Assembly: GCF_024519455.1 (NCBI RefSeq)
Contig: NZ_JALJRY010000022.1
Span: 124,001-188,000, forward strand
DNA: 64,000 bases
Origin: Streptomyces sp. STR69
Lineage (GTDB): Bacteria > Actinomycetota > Actinomycetes > Streptomycetales > Streptomycetaceae
Direction of reading: 5' to 3'
Shown: one piece after another, positions 34,342-40,836 of the stretch
How positions within the stretch are numbered: the first letter of the stretch is position 1
How the letters are laid out: each line of letters begins with the position of its first letter
Translations under genes and position numbers: made by a program
Notes under the pieces: generated by a model
The model's database searches: none
Told to the model about the DNA's origin: nothing
Seen by the model: only the letters and a program-made list of their open reading frames with translations

Positions 34342-34989
34342 TCAGTCGGCGTCGGCCAGGTCCGCGAGGGTGTGCCAGATGTCGGCCGTGACGCGGACCG
34401 CACCGTCCGTGTCACCTTCGGCGCAGGCCTCGATCAGCCGCTCGTGCAGTCCGGCCGAGCGGCACGAGCCGCCCTCGCCGAAGCGTCGTCGCTCCAGTCG
34501 GCGGATGAGCGGGGTGTAACGGGCGACGGTGGCGGCGGCGGCTCGATTGCCGCTCACCCGTACCGGTACGTCGTGGAGTTCGTCGTCCGCGCGCAGGGCC
34601 GCGTCCACGTCACCGGCGGCCACGGCGGCGGCGAACCGGTCGTTGGCCGCGCGCATCGCGTCCAGGTCCGTGTCCCGCAGCCGGGGCACGGCGACCCGGG
34701 TGACCAGCTCGTGCATGGCCCCGACCACGGCGGCGGCGTCCCGCACCTCCGCGGCCACGACCGGAGTCACCCGGGTGTAGCTCTGCGGCTTGCTCTCCAG
34801 CAGCCCCTCCTCCACCAGCCGCGAGAACGCCTCCCGCACCGGCGCCCGCGACAGCCCGAGCCGCTCGGCCAGCTCGGCGTCCCGCACCACCGCGCCGGGT
34901 TCGATCTCCCCGGCCACGATGGCGTCACGGATGGATGCGTAGGCGTGGTCGCGGAGGAGGGTGCGCGGCACGGGCCGTAGGGCGTTCAT
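34342..34989 (-). CDS. GntR-family regulator upstream of acdS
   Basis: 215 residues. Winged helix at about 10-72 (VVRDAELAERLGLSRAPVREAFSRLVEEGLL) and an FCD effector domain. It is the first gene of a two-gene unit with acdS. Many AcdS genes are controlled by Lrp-type or GntR-type regulators, so a role in sensing ACC or a plant signal is likely but unproven. Confidence 0.88.
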   Translation of the reverse strand: MNALRPVPRTLLRDHAYASIRDAIVAGEIEPGAVVRDAELAERLGLSRAPVREAFSRLVEEGLLESKPQSYTRVTPVVAAEVRDAAAVVGAMHELVTRVAVPRLRDTDLDAMRAANDRFAAAVAAGDVDAALRADDELHDVPVRVSGNRAAAATVARYTPLIRRLERRRFGEGGSCRSAGLHERLIEACAEGDTDGAVRVTADIWHTLADLADAD

Positions 34990-34997
34990 GAACTGAA

Positions 34998-35026
34998 ATG
35001 TTAGATGTCAATCTCCCGTCGGACAA
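34998..35026 (-). promoter_or_regulatory. promoter of gntR-acdS
   Basis: On the minus strand TTGTCC (35021-35026) and TAACAT (34998-35003) with a 17-nt spacer give a start of transcription almost at the ATG at 34989, so the mRNA may have a very short leader or none. Confidence 0.4.
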
Positions 35027-35028
35027 GG

Positions 35029-35065
35029 GTGTGGCCCGCACCCCCCGTGGAAGTGCGGGCCACAC
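35029..35065 (-). terminator. hairpin after TROVE gene
   Basis: Perfect 13-bp inverted repeat (35029-35041, 35053-35065) with an 11-nt loop, starting 8 nt beyond the TROVE stop codon. Confidence 0.75.
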
Positions 35066-35073
35066 GTCTTCGC

Positions 35074-36657
35074 TCAGGCAGCCCAGGGCCAGTCCGCGTC
35101 CCGGGCGGCCTCCAGCAGCGGAACCATCCGGAAGGCCGCGTCCGAGAGGCCGCCGAAGGTGTGCCGGCCCGCCTTGCCGGACGGGCCGTGGCCTGCCCGG
35201 TACCCGGCGAGGTTCCAGGTGTAGACCGGCACGTGGGCCGGGATCTGCTCGGTCGGGTCGCCGTGGTGGCTGTACGCGTACTGCTCGTCAGTGATGATCA
35301 GCACCCGGTCCTGGCCCCGGTAGTGCGAGCGGACCGCCGAGGTGGTGTCGGTGCCGCCCAGGTCGCCGAAGCGGCCCAGGACCTTGAGCACCGACTCGCC
35401 CGCGCCGAGGTCGAGGCGCTTGCTCGTGGTGCCGAACTCGACGAGGTCCGCGTCCGCCGCCCGCAGCGCGAGCGCCGTGCCGAAGATCGCCGCCGCGTCG
35501 GCCCGGTTGAGCTCCGAGCGGTCGGACAGCCTCGAGTAGAACATCGAACCCGAGCGGTCCACGAGCACCAGCGTCCGACCCGGCAGCGCGGGCACGTTGG
35601 CCAGCGAGTGGCCGAGTGCCCGCTCCAGCGGGTACGCCCAGCGCAGCGAGGGCGCGTGCTGGTACGCGGCGAGGTACCGGAAGGGGAACTGCCGCGAACG
35701 CGCGACCTCCGCCGGGTCGCTGATCTTCGCCGCGACCCGCGCGGCAACCTCGTCCGAGACCCCGGCCTCGTCGAAGTTGCGCAGGTTGCGGACCAGCGCC
35801 ATCGAGCCCATGGACGGAATCACGGCCTCCCAGGCCGCCTTGTCCATCGGGCCCTGGAGCCAGCCGGCCAGCGCCTCCCAGGTCATCCCGGCCGCCACGA
35901 GCCGCTCGGCTCCGTCCGGCGCCGTGACGACCGATCGCCGCTGCGCGACCGGCAGCGCCATCAGCTCGCGGTGCGCGGTCAGGACACGGTTCGACGCGGG
36001 CGGTACGGCGGTGTCCGGGTGGTGCCGGCGGTCCAGGGCGTACTGGAAGAGCTCGCCCTGCCACGCCTTGTCCGGGTCCGGCGCCGCGTGCACCAGGTTG
36101 AGGATGTCGCCGAAGCGGTAACCCTTGGACGCGGTGTCGTACTTCAGCAGCGACGTGCCGCCGTAGAGGCGTCGTACGGCGTCGGCGACACCGCGCTTGA
36201 CGGGCTTGGGGATGTTGCGGCCGTAGCGTGTGGTCCAGTACGCGAGCAGCTCGCCGGGCTCGTCCGGACGCCGGAGCACGGAGTCGACGACCTGTCGGTT
36301 CGAGGGGCCGTCGGTGGCGCCCGCGTCGAGGCGGGCCTTCACGTACTCGGCGGCGCCCACGATCGAGGCCGTACGGAGGTTGCCCTCGCCGCGCAGCCAG
36401 CCGAGGAGGCCGGCCGTCCAGGCCGGGTCGGTGACGGCGAGCTCGCGGACGAGGGTCGCGAAGCGGTCGTCGCGGTCGGCACCGGACTCGTAAAAGGTCT
36501 GCTGGGAGACGAAGTTGGCGACGGAGAGCAGAAAGAGCTCGGAGCGCGTGTCCCGCTCACTGCCTCGGCCGCCCTGGTAGGTACGGAGCACTCGGCCCGT
36601 GGAGGTGACCCGCGAAGTGGGCTGGGTCTTCGCCGCCTTGGTGTTGAATCGCGCCAT
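35074..36657 (-). CDS. rsr: TROVE/vWA protein (Ro60 ortholog, Rsr)
   Basis: 527 residues, the normal Ro60/Rsr size. Residues ~25-355 are the TROVE alpha-helical ring (TAGLLGWLRGEGNLRTASIVGAAEYV and WEAVIPSMGSMALVRNLRNFDEAGV are the conserved HEAT-like repeats). A von Willebrand A domain follows, with the MIDAS motif DRSGS at 367-371 and GGTDTTSAV. Ro60 proteins bind Y RNAs on the outer surface and 3' ends of misfolded RNA in the central hole; in bacteria Rsr can hand RNA to PNPase. Three Y-RNA-like elements lie directly upstream on the same strand, starting 56 nt before the ATG. The ribosome site is GGGGGGAA. A hairpin terminator follows the stop. Confidence 0.93.
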   Translation of the reverse strand: MARFNTKAAKTQPTSRVTSTGRVLRTYQGGRGSERDTRSELFLLSVANFVSQQTFYESGADRDDRFATLVRELAVTDPAWTAGLLGWLRGEGNLRTASIVGAAEYVKARLDAGATDGPSNRQVVDSVLRRPDEPGELLAYWTTRYGRNIPKPVKRGVADAVRRLYGGTSLLKYDTASKGYRFGDILNLVHAAPDPDKAWQGELFQYALDRRHHPDTAVPPASNRVLTAHRELMALPVAQRRSVVTAPDGAERLVAAGMTWEALAGWLQGPMDKAAWEAVIPSMGSMALVRNLRNFDEAGVSDEVAARVAAKISDPAEVARSRQFPFRYLAAYQHAPSLRWAYPLERALGHSLANVPALPGRTLVLVDRSGSMFYSRLSDRSELNRADAAAIFGTALALRAADADLVEFGTTSKRLDLGAGESVLKVLGRFGDLGGTDTTSAVRSHYRGQDRVLIITDEQYAYSHHGDPTEQIPAHVPVYTWNLAGYRAGHGPSGKAGRHTFGGLSDAAFRMVPLLEAARDADWPWAA

Positions 36658-36712
36658 GGTGAATTCCCCCCGAATTCATTGGTGTTCCGGAGGGAGGAGC
36701 GGCAAAGGGAGA

Positions 36713-36862
36713 GTGCCCGAGGTCGAAGTCGACTGCGGTGCTTATAAACTGGCGCGTCTTCCATTCCGCCACATCGACCTGAGTCGATGACGGGATTCGA
36801 ACCCGCATGAGGGACTCACCCCCACCAGTTCCCGAAGTAACCGCTGCCTGCGCACCGGGCAC
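36713..36862 (-). ncRNA. Y-RNA-like element with tRNA-Leu-type permuted module
   Basis: The ends pair perfectly over 7 bp (36856-36862 with 36713-36719), then GCGGT/ACCGC (36840-36844, 36735-36739) and AACTGG/CCAGTT (36825-36830, 36747-36752). Inside, in permuted order, are a long variable arm (36810-36823), a T arm GCGGGTTCGAATCCCGT (36790-36806), an acceptor stem of 7 perfect bp closed by a TCAG loop (36772-36789), U-G at the place of tRNA residues 8-9, and a D arm GCG-GAATGGAAGA-CGC (36754-36769). The T arm abuts the acceptor stem exactly as in tRNA. The D arm and long variable arm are those of tRNA-Leu. The GTGCG..GGC..G motif is shared with the other two elements. Expression is inferred. 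Confidence 0.75.
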
Positions 36863-36877
36863 CCACCAAATGCCGAG

Positions 36878-36948
36878 CCTCCCGAGATCAAATCGGCGGC
36901 GGCATGGGATTCTTTGGAAGAAGTAGCCGCAGCCCGCGCACCGGGAGG
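36878..36948 (-). ncRNA. short Y-RNA-like element without tRNA module
   Basis: A 71-nt element with a perfect 7-bp terminal stem (36942-36948 with 36878-36884), an inner GCGGC/GCCGC stem (36926-36930, 36899-36903) and a TTCTT/AAGAA hairpin. Its 5' strand GTGCG-CGGGC-TGCGGCTACTTC and 3' strand UUGAUCUCGGG match the corresponding strands of the two flanking elements and the UUGANC consensus of the Ro-binding helix. It has no D or T arm. It could be a separate small Y RNA or a linker processed from a longer transcript. Confidence 0.55.
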
Positions 36949-36964
36949 TGCATGAAGTTGTGGT

Positions 36965-37102
36965 GTCCAGAGTTCAAGGCCGGCGGAACCGACGTAGGTG
37001 CTCTAACCCCTGAGCTACACCGGCGCGTTGTACCGGTGGCGGGACTCGAACCCGCGGCCGCCCCATTATCAGTGGAAGTAGGTCCTGCCTTCGCACCTGG
37101 AC
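36965..37102 (-). ncRNA. Y-RNA-like element with permuted tRNA module
   Basis: The end helix pairs GUCCAGGU (37095-37102) with ACUCUGGAC (36965-36973, one bulge), then an internal loop and AAGGC/GCCUU. The 5' CGAAGG (37088-37093) and 3' CUUGAAC (36972-36978) fit the published bacterial Y-RNA Ro-binding strands (CGAAG and CNUUGANC). Inside are a GGCGG/CCGCC stem, a T arm with TTCGAGT loop (37039-37055), an acceptor stem CACCGG/CCGGTG closed by a 9-nt loop (37018-37038), U-A in place of tRNA residues 8-9, and a D arm GCTC-AGGGGTTA-GAGC (37000-37015). This is a tRNA lacking an anticodon and circularly permuted, like the module of Salmonella YrlA. A TAGAGT -10 at 37110-37115 would start transcription at about 37103. 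Confidence 0.8.
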
Positions 37103-37109
37103 GTTCTTC

Positions 37110-37115
37110 ACTCTA
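37110..37115 (-). promoter_or_regulatory. -10 element for Y-RNA cluster
   Basis: TAGAGT on the minus strand matches TAN3T and predicts a 5' end at the first base of the first Y-like element. No good -35 is seen at 17-18 nt, so another sigma factor or weak promoter is possible. Confidence 0.4.
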
Positions 37116-37147
37116 GGAGGCGGCCGCGAGTCGGGCGAACGAATTAA

Positions 37148-38602
37148 TTACTTCTTCTGGCGCTTCCAGGGGCCCGTGATGGCGAGCATGATGCCGGGCG
37201 TCTGGATGTTGGCGTAGAGCGTCTTGCCGTCGGGCGAGAAGGTCACGCCGGTGAACTCGCTGTATTCCGGCTTCTCTTCGGTGCCGATGTTGAGTTCGTT
37301 GCGGGCGATCGGGTACGTGCGTCCGCTCTCGGTCGCGCCGAACAGGTGCTGGATGCCCTCGCCGTCCTCGGCGATGACGAGGCCGCCGTAGGGGGAGACG
37401 GTGATGTTGTCGGGGCCGTCGAACGCGCCGTCCACGGACGGGTCGGGGTTGACGCCGATCAGCACCTTCAGGGTCAGGGTGCGGCGCTTGGGGTCGTAGA
37501 ACCAGACGGCGCCGTCGTGCTGGACGGGGCTCTCGGTGCGGGCGAACGAGGAGACGATGTAGGTGCCGCCGTCACCCCACCACATGCCCTCCAGCTTGCG
37601 GGCGCGGGTGACCTCGCCGGCCGCGAACTGCTTGCGGACCGACACCGACTTCGCGTCGCGGTCGGGGACGGTCACCCAGTCGACGCCGTAGACCGTGCCG
37701 ATCTTCGTGGCGCGGGAGAGGTCGTCGATGAACTTGCCGCCGGAGTCGAAGCACTTGAAGGCCTCAAGGACGCCCGCGTCGTCGGCGAGAGTGCGGAGCT
37801 TGCCGCGGCCGTGGTGGAAGTGCTCGGGCGGGGTCCAGCGGTAGAGGAGGCCGTTCGGGTTGGCCGCGTCCTCGGTCAGGTAGAGGTGGCCGCGCTTGGG
37901 GTCGACGACGACGGCCTCGTGGGCGTAGCGGCCAAGTGCCTTGATCGGCTTGGGGTTCCGGTTGGCGCGGCGGTCGACGGGGTCGACCTCGAAGACGTAG
38001 CCGTGGTCCTTGGTGAAGCCGTTGGTGCCGGTCTTGTCCTCGGTCTCCTCGCAGGTGAGCCAGGTGTCCCAAGGGGTGTTGCCGCCCGCGCAGTTGGTGG
38101 CGGTGCCGGCGATGCCGACCCACTCGGCGACGTGGTCGCGGCGGACCTCGACGACCGTGCAGCCGCCGGCCGCGGCGGGGTCGTAGACGAGGCCCTCGGT
38201 CAGCGGAACCGGGTGGGGCCAGTTGGCTCGGGGGCCGGCCAGTTCGTGGTTGTTGACGAGGAGGGTGGCGCCGCGCGGGCCGTCGAAGGTGGACGTGCCG
38301 TCGTGGTTGGAGGGGGTGAACTCGCCCGACTCCAGCTTGGTCTTGCCGCTGTAGGTGATGACGCGGTACTTGAAGCCGACGGGGAGGGCGAGGAGGCCGT
38401 CCGGGTCGGCGACCAGGGGGCCGTAGCCGACGCCGACATGGCCGTGGCCGTAGCCGGTCGCCGACTCCTCGGCCGCGGTCTCGGTGTCGGTGGCGGCGAG
38501 GGCGTTGGGGGCGGTGGCGAGGGCGCCGACGCTGCCCGCCAGGGCGACCCCGGCACCGGTGATCGCGGATTTCGCGGCGAAGTCTCTGCGGGTGAGCGAC
38601 AT
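37148..38602 (-). CDS. PhoX-type (DUF839) secreted phosphatase
   Basis: 484 residues from the ATG at 38602. Tat signal LTRRDFAAKSAI then a hydrophobic stretch ending ALAATD. The DUF839 propeller has NNHELAG, TWLTCEETED, GRYAHEAVVVDP, YLTEDAANPNGLLYRW and DGPDNITVSPYGGLVIAEDGEG, the acidic metal-binding stretches of PhoX-type phosphatases, which use calcium and iron. It releases phosphate from phosphomonoesters outside the cell. A two-unit PHO box 68-89 nt upstream indicates control by PhoP. There is no clear terminator between its stop and the Y-like elements, so read-through into them is possible. Confidence 0.9.
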   Translation of the reverse strand: MSLTRRDFAAKSAITGAGVALAGSVGALATAPNALAATDTETAAEESATGYGHGHVGVGYGPLVADPDGLLALPVGFKYRVITYSGKTKLESGEFTPSNHDGTSTFDGPRGATLLVNNHELAGPRANWPHPVPLTEGLVYDPAAAGGCTVVEVRRDHVAEWVGIAGTATNCAGGNTPWDTWLTCEETEDKTGTNGFTKDHGYVFEVDPVDRRANRNPKPIKALGRYAHEAVVVDPKRGHLYLTEDAANPNGLLYRWTPPEHFHHGRGKLRTLADDAGVLEAFKCFDSGGKFIDDLSRATKIGTVYGVDWVTVPDRDAKSVSVRKQFAAGEVTRARKLEGMWWGDGGTYIVSSFARTESPVQHDGAVWFYDPKRRTLTLKVLIGVNPDPSVDGAFDGPDNITVSPYGGLVIAEDGEGIQHLFGATESGRTYPIARNELNIGTEEKPEYSEFTGVTFSPDGKTLYANIQTPGIMLAITGPWKRQKK

Positions 38603-38669
38603 GGTGTCTCCTGTGACGGTGGGTGTGCCGTGGAGGGTGGCGGACCTCGGTCGGCGCCACGCTCCCGCC

Positions 38670-38691
38670 CAGGTCTGAACGGGAGTTGAAC
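38670..38691 (-). promoter_or_regulatory. PHO box upstream of PhoX-type gene
   Basis: Two adjacent 11-nt direct repeat units on the minus strand, GTTCAACTCCC and GTTCAGACCTG, resemble the Streptomyces PhoP-binding unit (GTTCACC plus four). The rest of the 38603-39037 gap contains no gene I can support. Confidence 0.6.
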
Positions 38692-39037
38692 ACCGAGCGA
38701 CATCACCAGTCTCTCTTCCATGAATCCGTATGCACTCTCCCACGAGACCCAAAAGTCCTCCGCCTCGGAAGGATTGACCGGCCGTCGCTTCGAAAGCAAG
38801 GTCAAAGGGGATGGATCGGATGGAAAGTATGGATCGGGGCGAAATTCGTGATTCATTTCAGATTGCCTTGACTCTGCCTGCCCCCGGCCATAGACCTGAA
38901 GAGCACACCGCGGAAGGCCGGTTCACGAATCCGGCCCGTGTGAGCGGGAAGTGCCCCCTTGAACGGCCCTTTCGAGAAGGCGCGATCGTCGCAGCCCATA
39001 AGGGACCAAGAGCCGTAATCCGATGAGGTGGTCTGGC

Positions 39038-40201
39038 GTGAGCCAGCCCGAGATGATGCGAGGACCGACTGGTGGTCAGCTGAGTGACAGCTCCCGCCAG
39101 CAAGCCAATTCAGACTTCCTGCGGCCGCAGTCGCCGCTGGCCAACGTCGTCGGCTTCGGCCACGGCGTGAAGTGGATCGACGGACAGGCCACCGGCGAAA
39201 CAGCCGTGCTGGTGTTCGTGACCCAGAAGGTTCCGGAGTCCCAGCTCCCCGAGCGGGATGTCATCCCGCGGGTGATGGACGACGGCACCCCCACCGACGT
39301 CGTCGCGGTCGGCCATGTCGCCGCGCAGCGTCAGCAGCAGCAACGCAGGACCTCGGGCCGCTCCGAGGACCGTGGTGCCTCCTACCAGCCCGACAGCAGC
39401 ACGTCCGAGCAACTCGCGGGCCTCGCACAGCCGTTGCTGGAAGAGCTCGGCGGGCTCGGCCAGTTCGAGCCGCAGATGCTCAAGCGGCGTATGCGCCCGG
39501 CCCGTTCGGGCGTCTCCATCGGCAACGTTCGGGTGACCGCGGGCACGATGGGCAGCGTGGTGTACGACTTCCTGCCGGGCGCCTCCGTGGACCCGCCGGG
39601 CCCCGGCCTCGGCACCCCCGCGAAGTTCTACGTCCTCTCCAACAACCACGTGCTGGCCGACTGCAACCGTGCCCAGCTGGGCAGCCCCATCCTGCAGCCC
39701 GGTGCGTACGACGGCGGCACGGACCCGGCGGACCGCCTCGCGACCCTGGACCGGTTCATCCCGATCCAGTTCGCGCCGCAGACCCCGGTGGAGCGCCACA
39801 ACAACGTGGTGGACTGCGCGCTCGGCGCCGTGGACTTCCAGGACGCCACCCGTGAGCAGCACTTCAGCGGTGCGCCGCGCGCCTGGCGGCGCAAGGCCAA
39901 CGTCTCGGTCGGCGACCTGGTGAAGAAGACCGGCCGTACGACGAACATCAGCTTCGGCCGGATCATCGCGACCGACGTCACGATCGATGTCGGCTACGGC
40001 ACGGCGGGCACGGCCCGGTTCAAGGACCAGGTGCTGACGACGAGCATCTCGGCGGGCGGGGACTCCGGTTCGCTGGTGACCTCCCTCGACAACGTCGCGA
40101 CCGGTCTGCTCTTCGCGGGCTCCTCGGTCGTCACCGTGGCCAACCACATCGAGAACGTCCGCGCACTGCTGCGGGTGGAGATCGCCGAGCAGTTGGCCTG
40201 A
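39038..40201 (+). CDS. cytoplasmic trypsin-like serine protease (Nal1-like)
   Basis: 387 residues from the GTG at 39038, chosen for the AGGTGG site upstream; an ATG at 39023 lacks one. A ~120-residue N-terminal region (NVVGFGHGVKW, ETAVLVFVTQKV) precedes a trypsin-fold domain with His in LSNNHVLAD, Asp in VVDCALGAVD and Ser in SAGGDSGSLVTS. There is no signal peptide or membrane helix, so it acts in the cytoplasm or is released another way. The layout resembles plant NAL1-like and bacterial trypsin-like proteases of unknown substrate. A 148-residue gene follows after 57 nt and may be its partner. Confidence 0.85.
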   Translation: MSQPEMMRGPTGGQLSDSSRQQANSDFLRPQSPLANVVGFGHGVKWIDGQATGETAVLVFVTQKVPESQLPERDVIPRVMDDGTPTDVVAVGHVAAQRQQQQRRTSGRSEDRGASYQPDSSTSEQLAGLAQPLLEELGGLGQFEPQMLKRRMRPARSGVSIGNVRVTAGTMGSVVYDFLPGASVDPPGPGLGTPAKFYVLSNNHVLADCNRAQLGSPILQPGAYDGGTDPADRLATLDRFIPIQFAPQTPVERHNNVVDCALGAVDFQDATREQHFSGAPRAWRRKANVSVGDLVKKTGRTTNISFGRIIATDVTIDVGYGTAGTARFKDQVLTTSISAGGDSGSLVTSLDNVATGLLFAGSSVVTVANHIENVRALLRVEIAEQLA

Positions 40202-40258
40202 CGGTCGATCGGAACCCGTAACGGTCACTCAACAGCCGTACCGGAAGAGGGAATCAGC

Positions 40259-40705
40259 ATGACCACGCAGGCCAAGCGGCAGAAGAGCCACTCCGGCTCC
40301 GAGCACCGCTTCCACAATCCCCAGGGCGCGGAAGTCAAGACGCGCGACGAGGCGTTCGCCTCCCAGCAGGACATGACCACCGAGGCCGTTTCAGCGTCCG
40401 CCAAGCTGGAACTGCACAACGGAGCGATGACCATCGCCATCGAGGTGCGGTACAACCCCAACACCTACCCGCACGTCGTGACCGGCGGTCAGATCACCTC
40501 CGGCATCAGCGGCGCCCCCTGGGACATCACGGGCGGCTTCATGGGCGAGACGATCCGCCTCGACGCGAAGCGCACCGGCCAGGGCTCCTACGCCAACGCG
40601 ATGACCCTCGTCGGCGAGTTCCAGAACCCGCCGGCCTACCGGGGTACGTACGGCTTCAACGGGGACACCTCGTCGTTCAAGCACACGACGAGCTACCACT
40701 GCTGA
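40259..40705 (+). CDS. 148-aa protein of unknown function
   Basis: 148 residues, ribosome site GGAAGAGGG. I recognise no family. A polar N-terminus with many His, Lys and Gln residues (to about 35) is followed by a beta-rich domain: KLELHNGAMTIAIEVRYNPN, TGGQITSGISGAPWDITGGFMGETIRLDAKR, ANAMTLVGEFQNPPAYRGTYGFNG. It has no signal peptide. It is on the same strand as the trypsin-like protease and shares a terminator after it, so the two probably form an operon. Confidence 0.8.
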   Translation: MTTQAKRQKSHSGSEHRFHNPQGAEVKTRDEAFASQQDMTTEAVSASAKLELHNGAMTIAIEVRYNPNTYPHVVTGGQITSGISGAPWDITGGFMGETIRLDAKRTGQGSYANAMTLVGEFQNPPAYRGTYGFNGDTSSFKHTTSYHC

Positions 40706-40718
40706 GGCGGTGAACGGT

Positions 40719-40752
40719 CGGGGTGTGGGGAGGCCGACGGCCCCACACCCCG
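40719..40752 (+). terminator. hairpin after the protease operon
   Basis: Perfect 12-bp inverted repeat (40719-40730, 40741-40752), 10-nt loop, followed by CTTTCC. Confidence 0.8.
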
Positions 40753-40762
40753 GCTTTCCGCG

Positions 40763-40836
40763 TCAATTCTCTTGCTGGGAACACGCCTTGAAGGCGGTCT
40801 CAACTCCCCTGCTGGGAACGCGCCTTGAAGGCGGCC
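40763..40836. repeat. 37-bp tandem duplication at gene 3' end
   Basis: Two 37-bp copies (40763-40799, 40800-40836) that differ at only a few positions. The second copy is the coding end (AAFKARSQQ) and stop of the 478-residue gene; the first lies just past the stop codon. Confidence 0.85.

Noticed and set aside
34328..34415. Upstream start for acdS at 34415
   Set aside because: It would overlap the GntR gene in another frame and add a Thr/Pro-rich stretch absent from AcdS proteins.
36720..37060. Two ordinary tRNA genes on the minus strand, suggested by GTTCGA-type T arms
   Set aside because: T arm precedes acceptor and D arm, there is no anticodon arm in the right place and the acceptor strands are joined by a loop; order is permuted, so these are tRNA mimics in Y-like RNAs.
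36899..37116. Short + strand coding frame (MGFFGRS start, about 70 residues)
   Set aside because: It lies in the paired RNA region, has no ribosome site and no conserved pattern.
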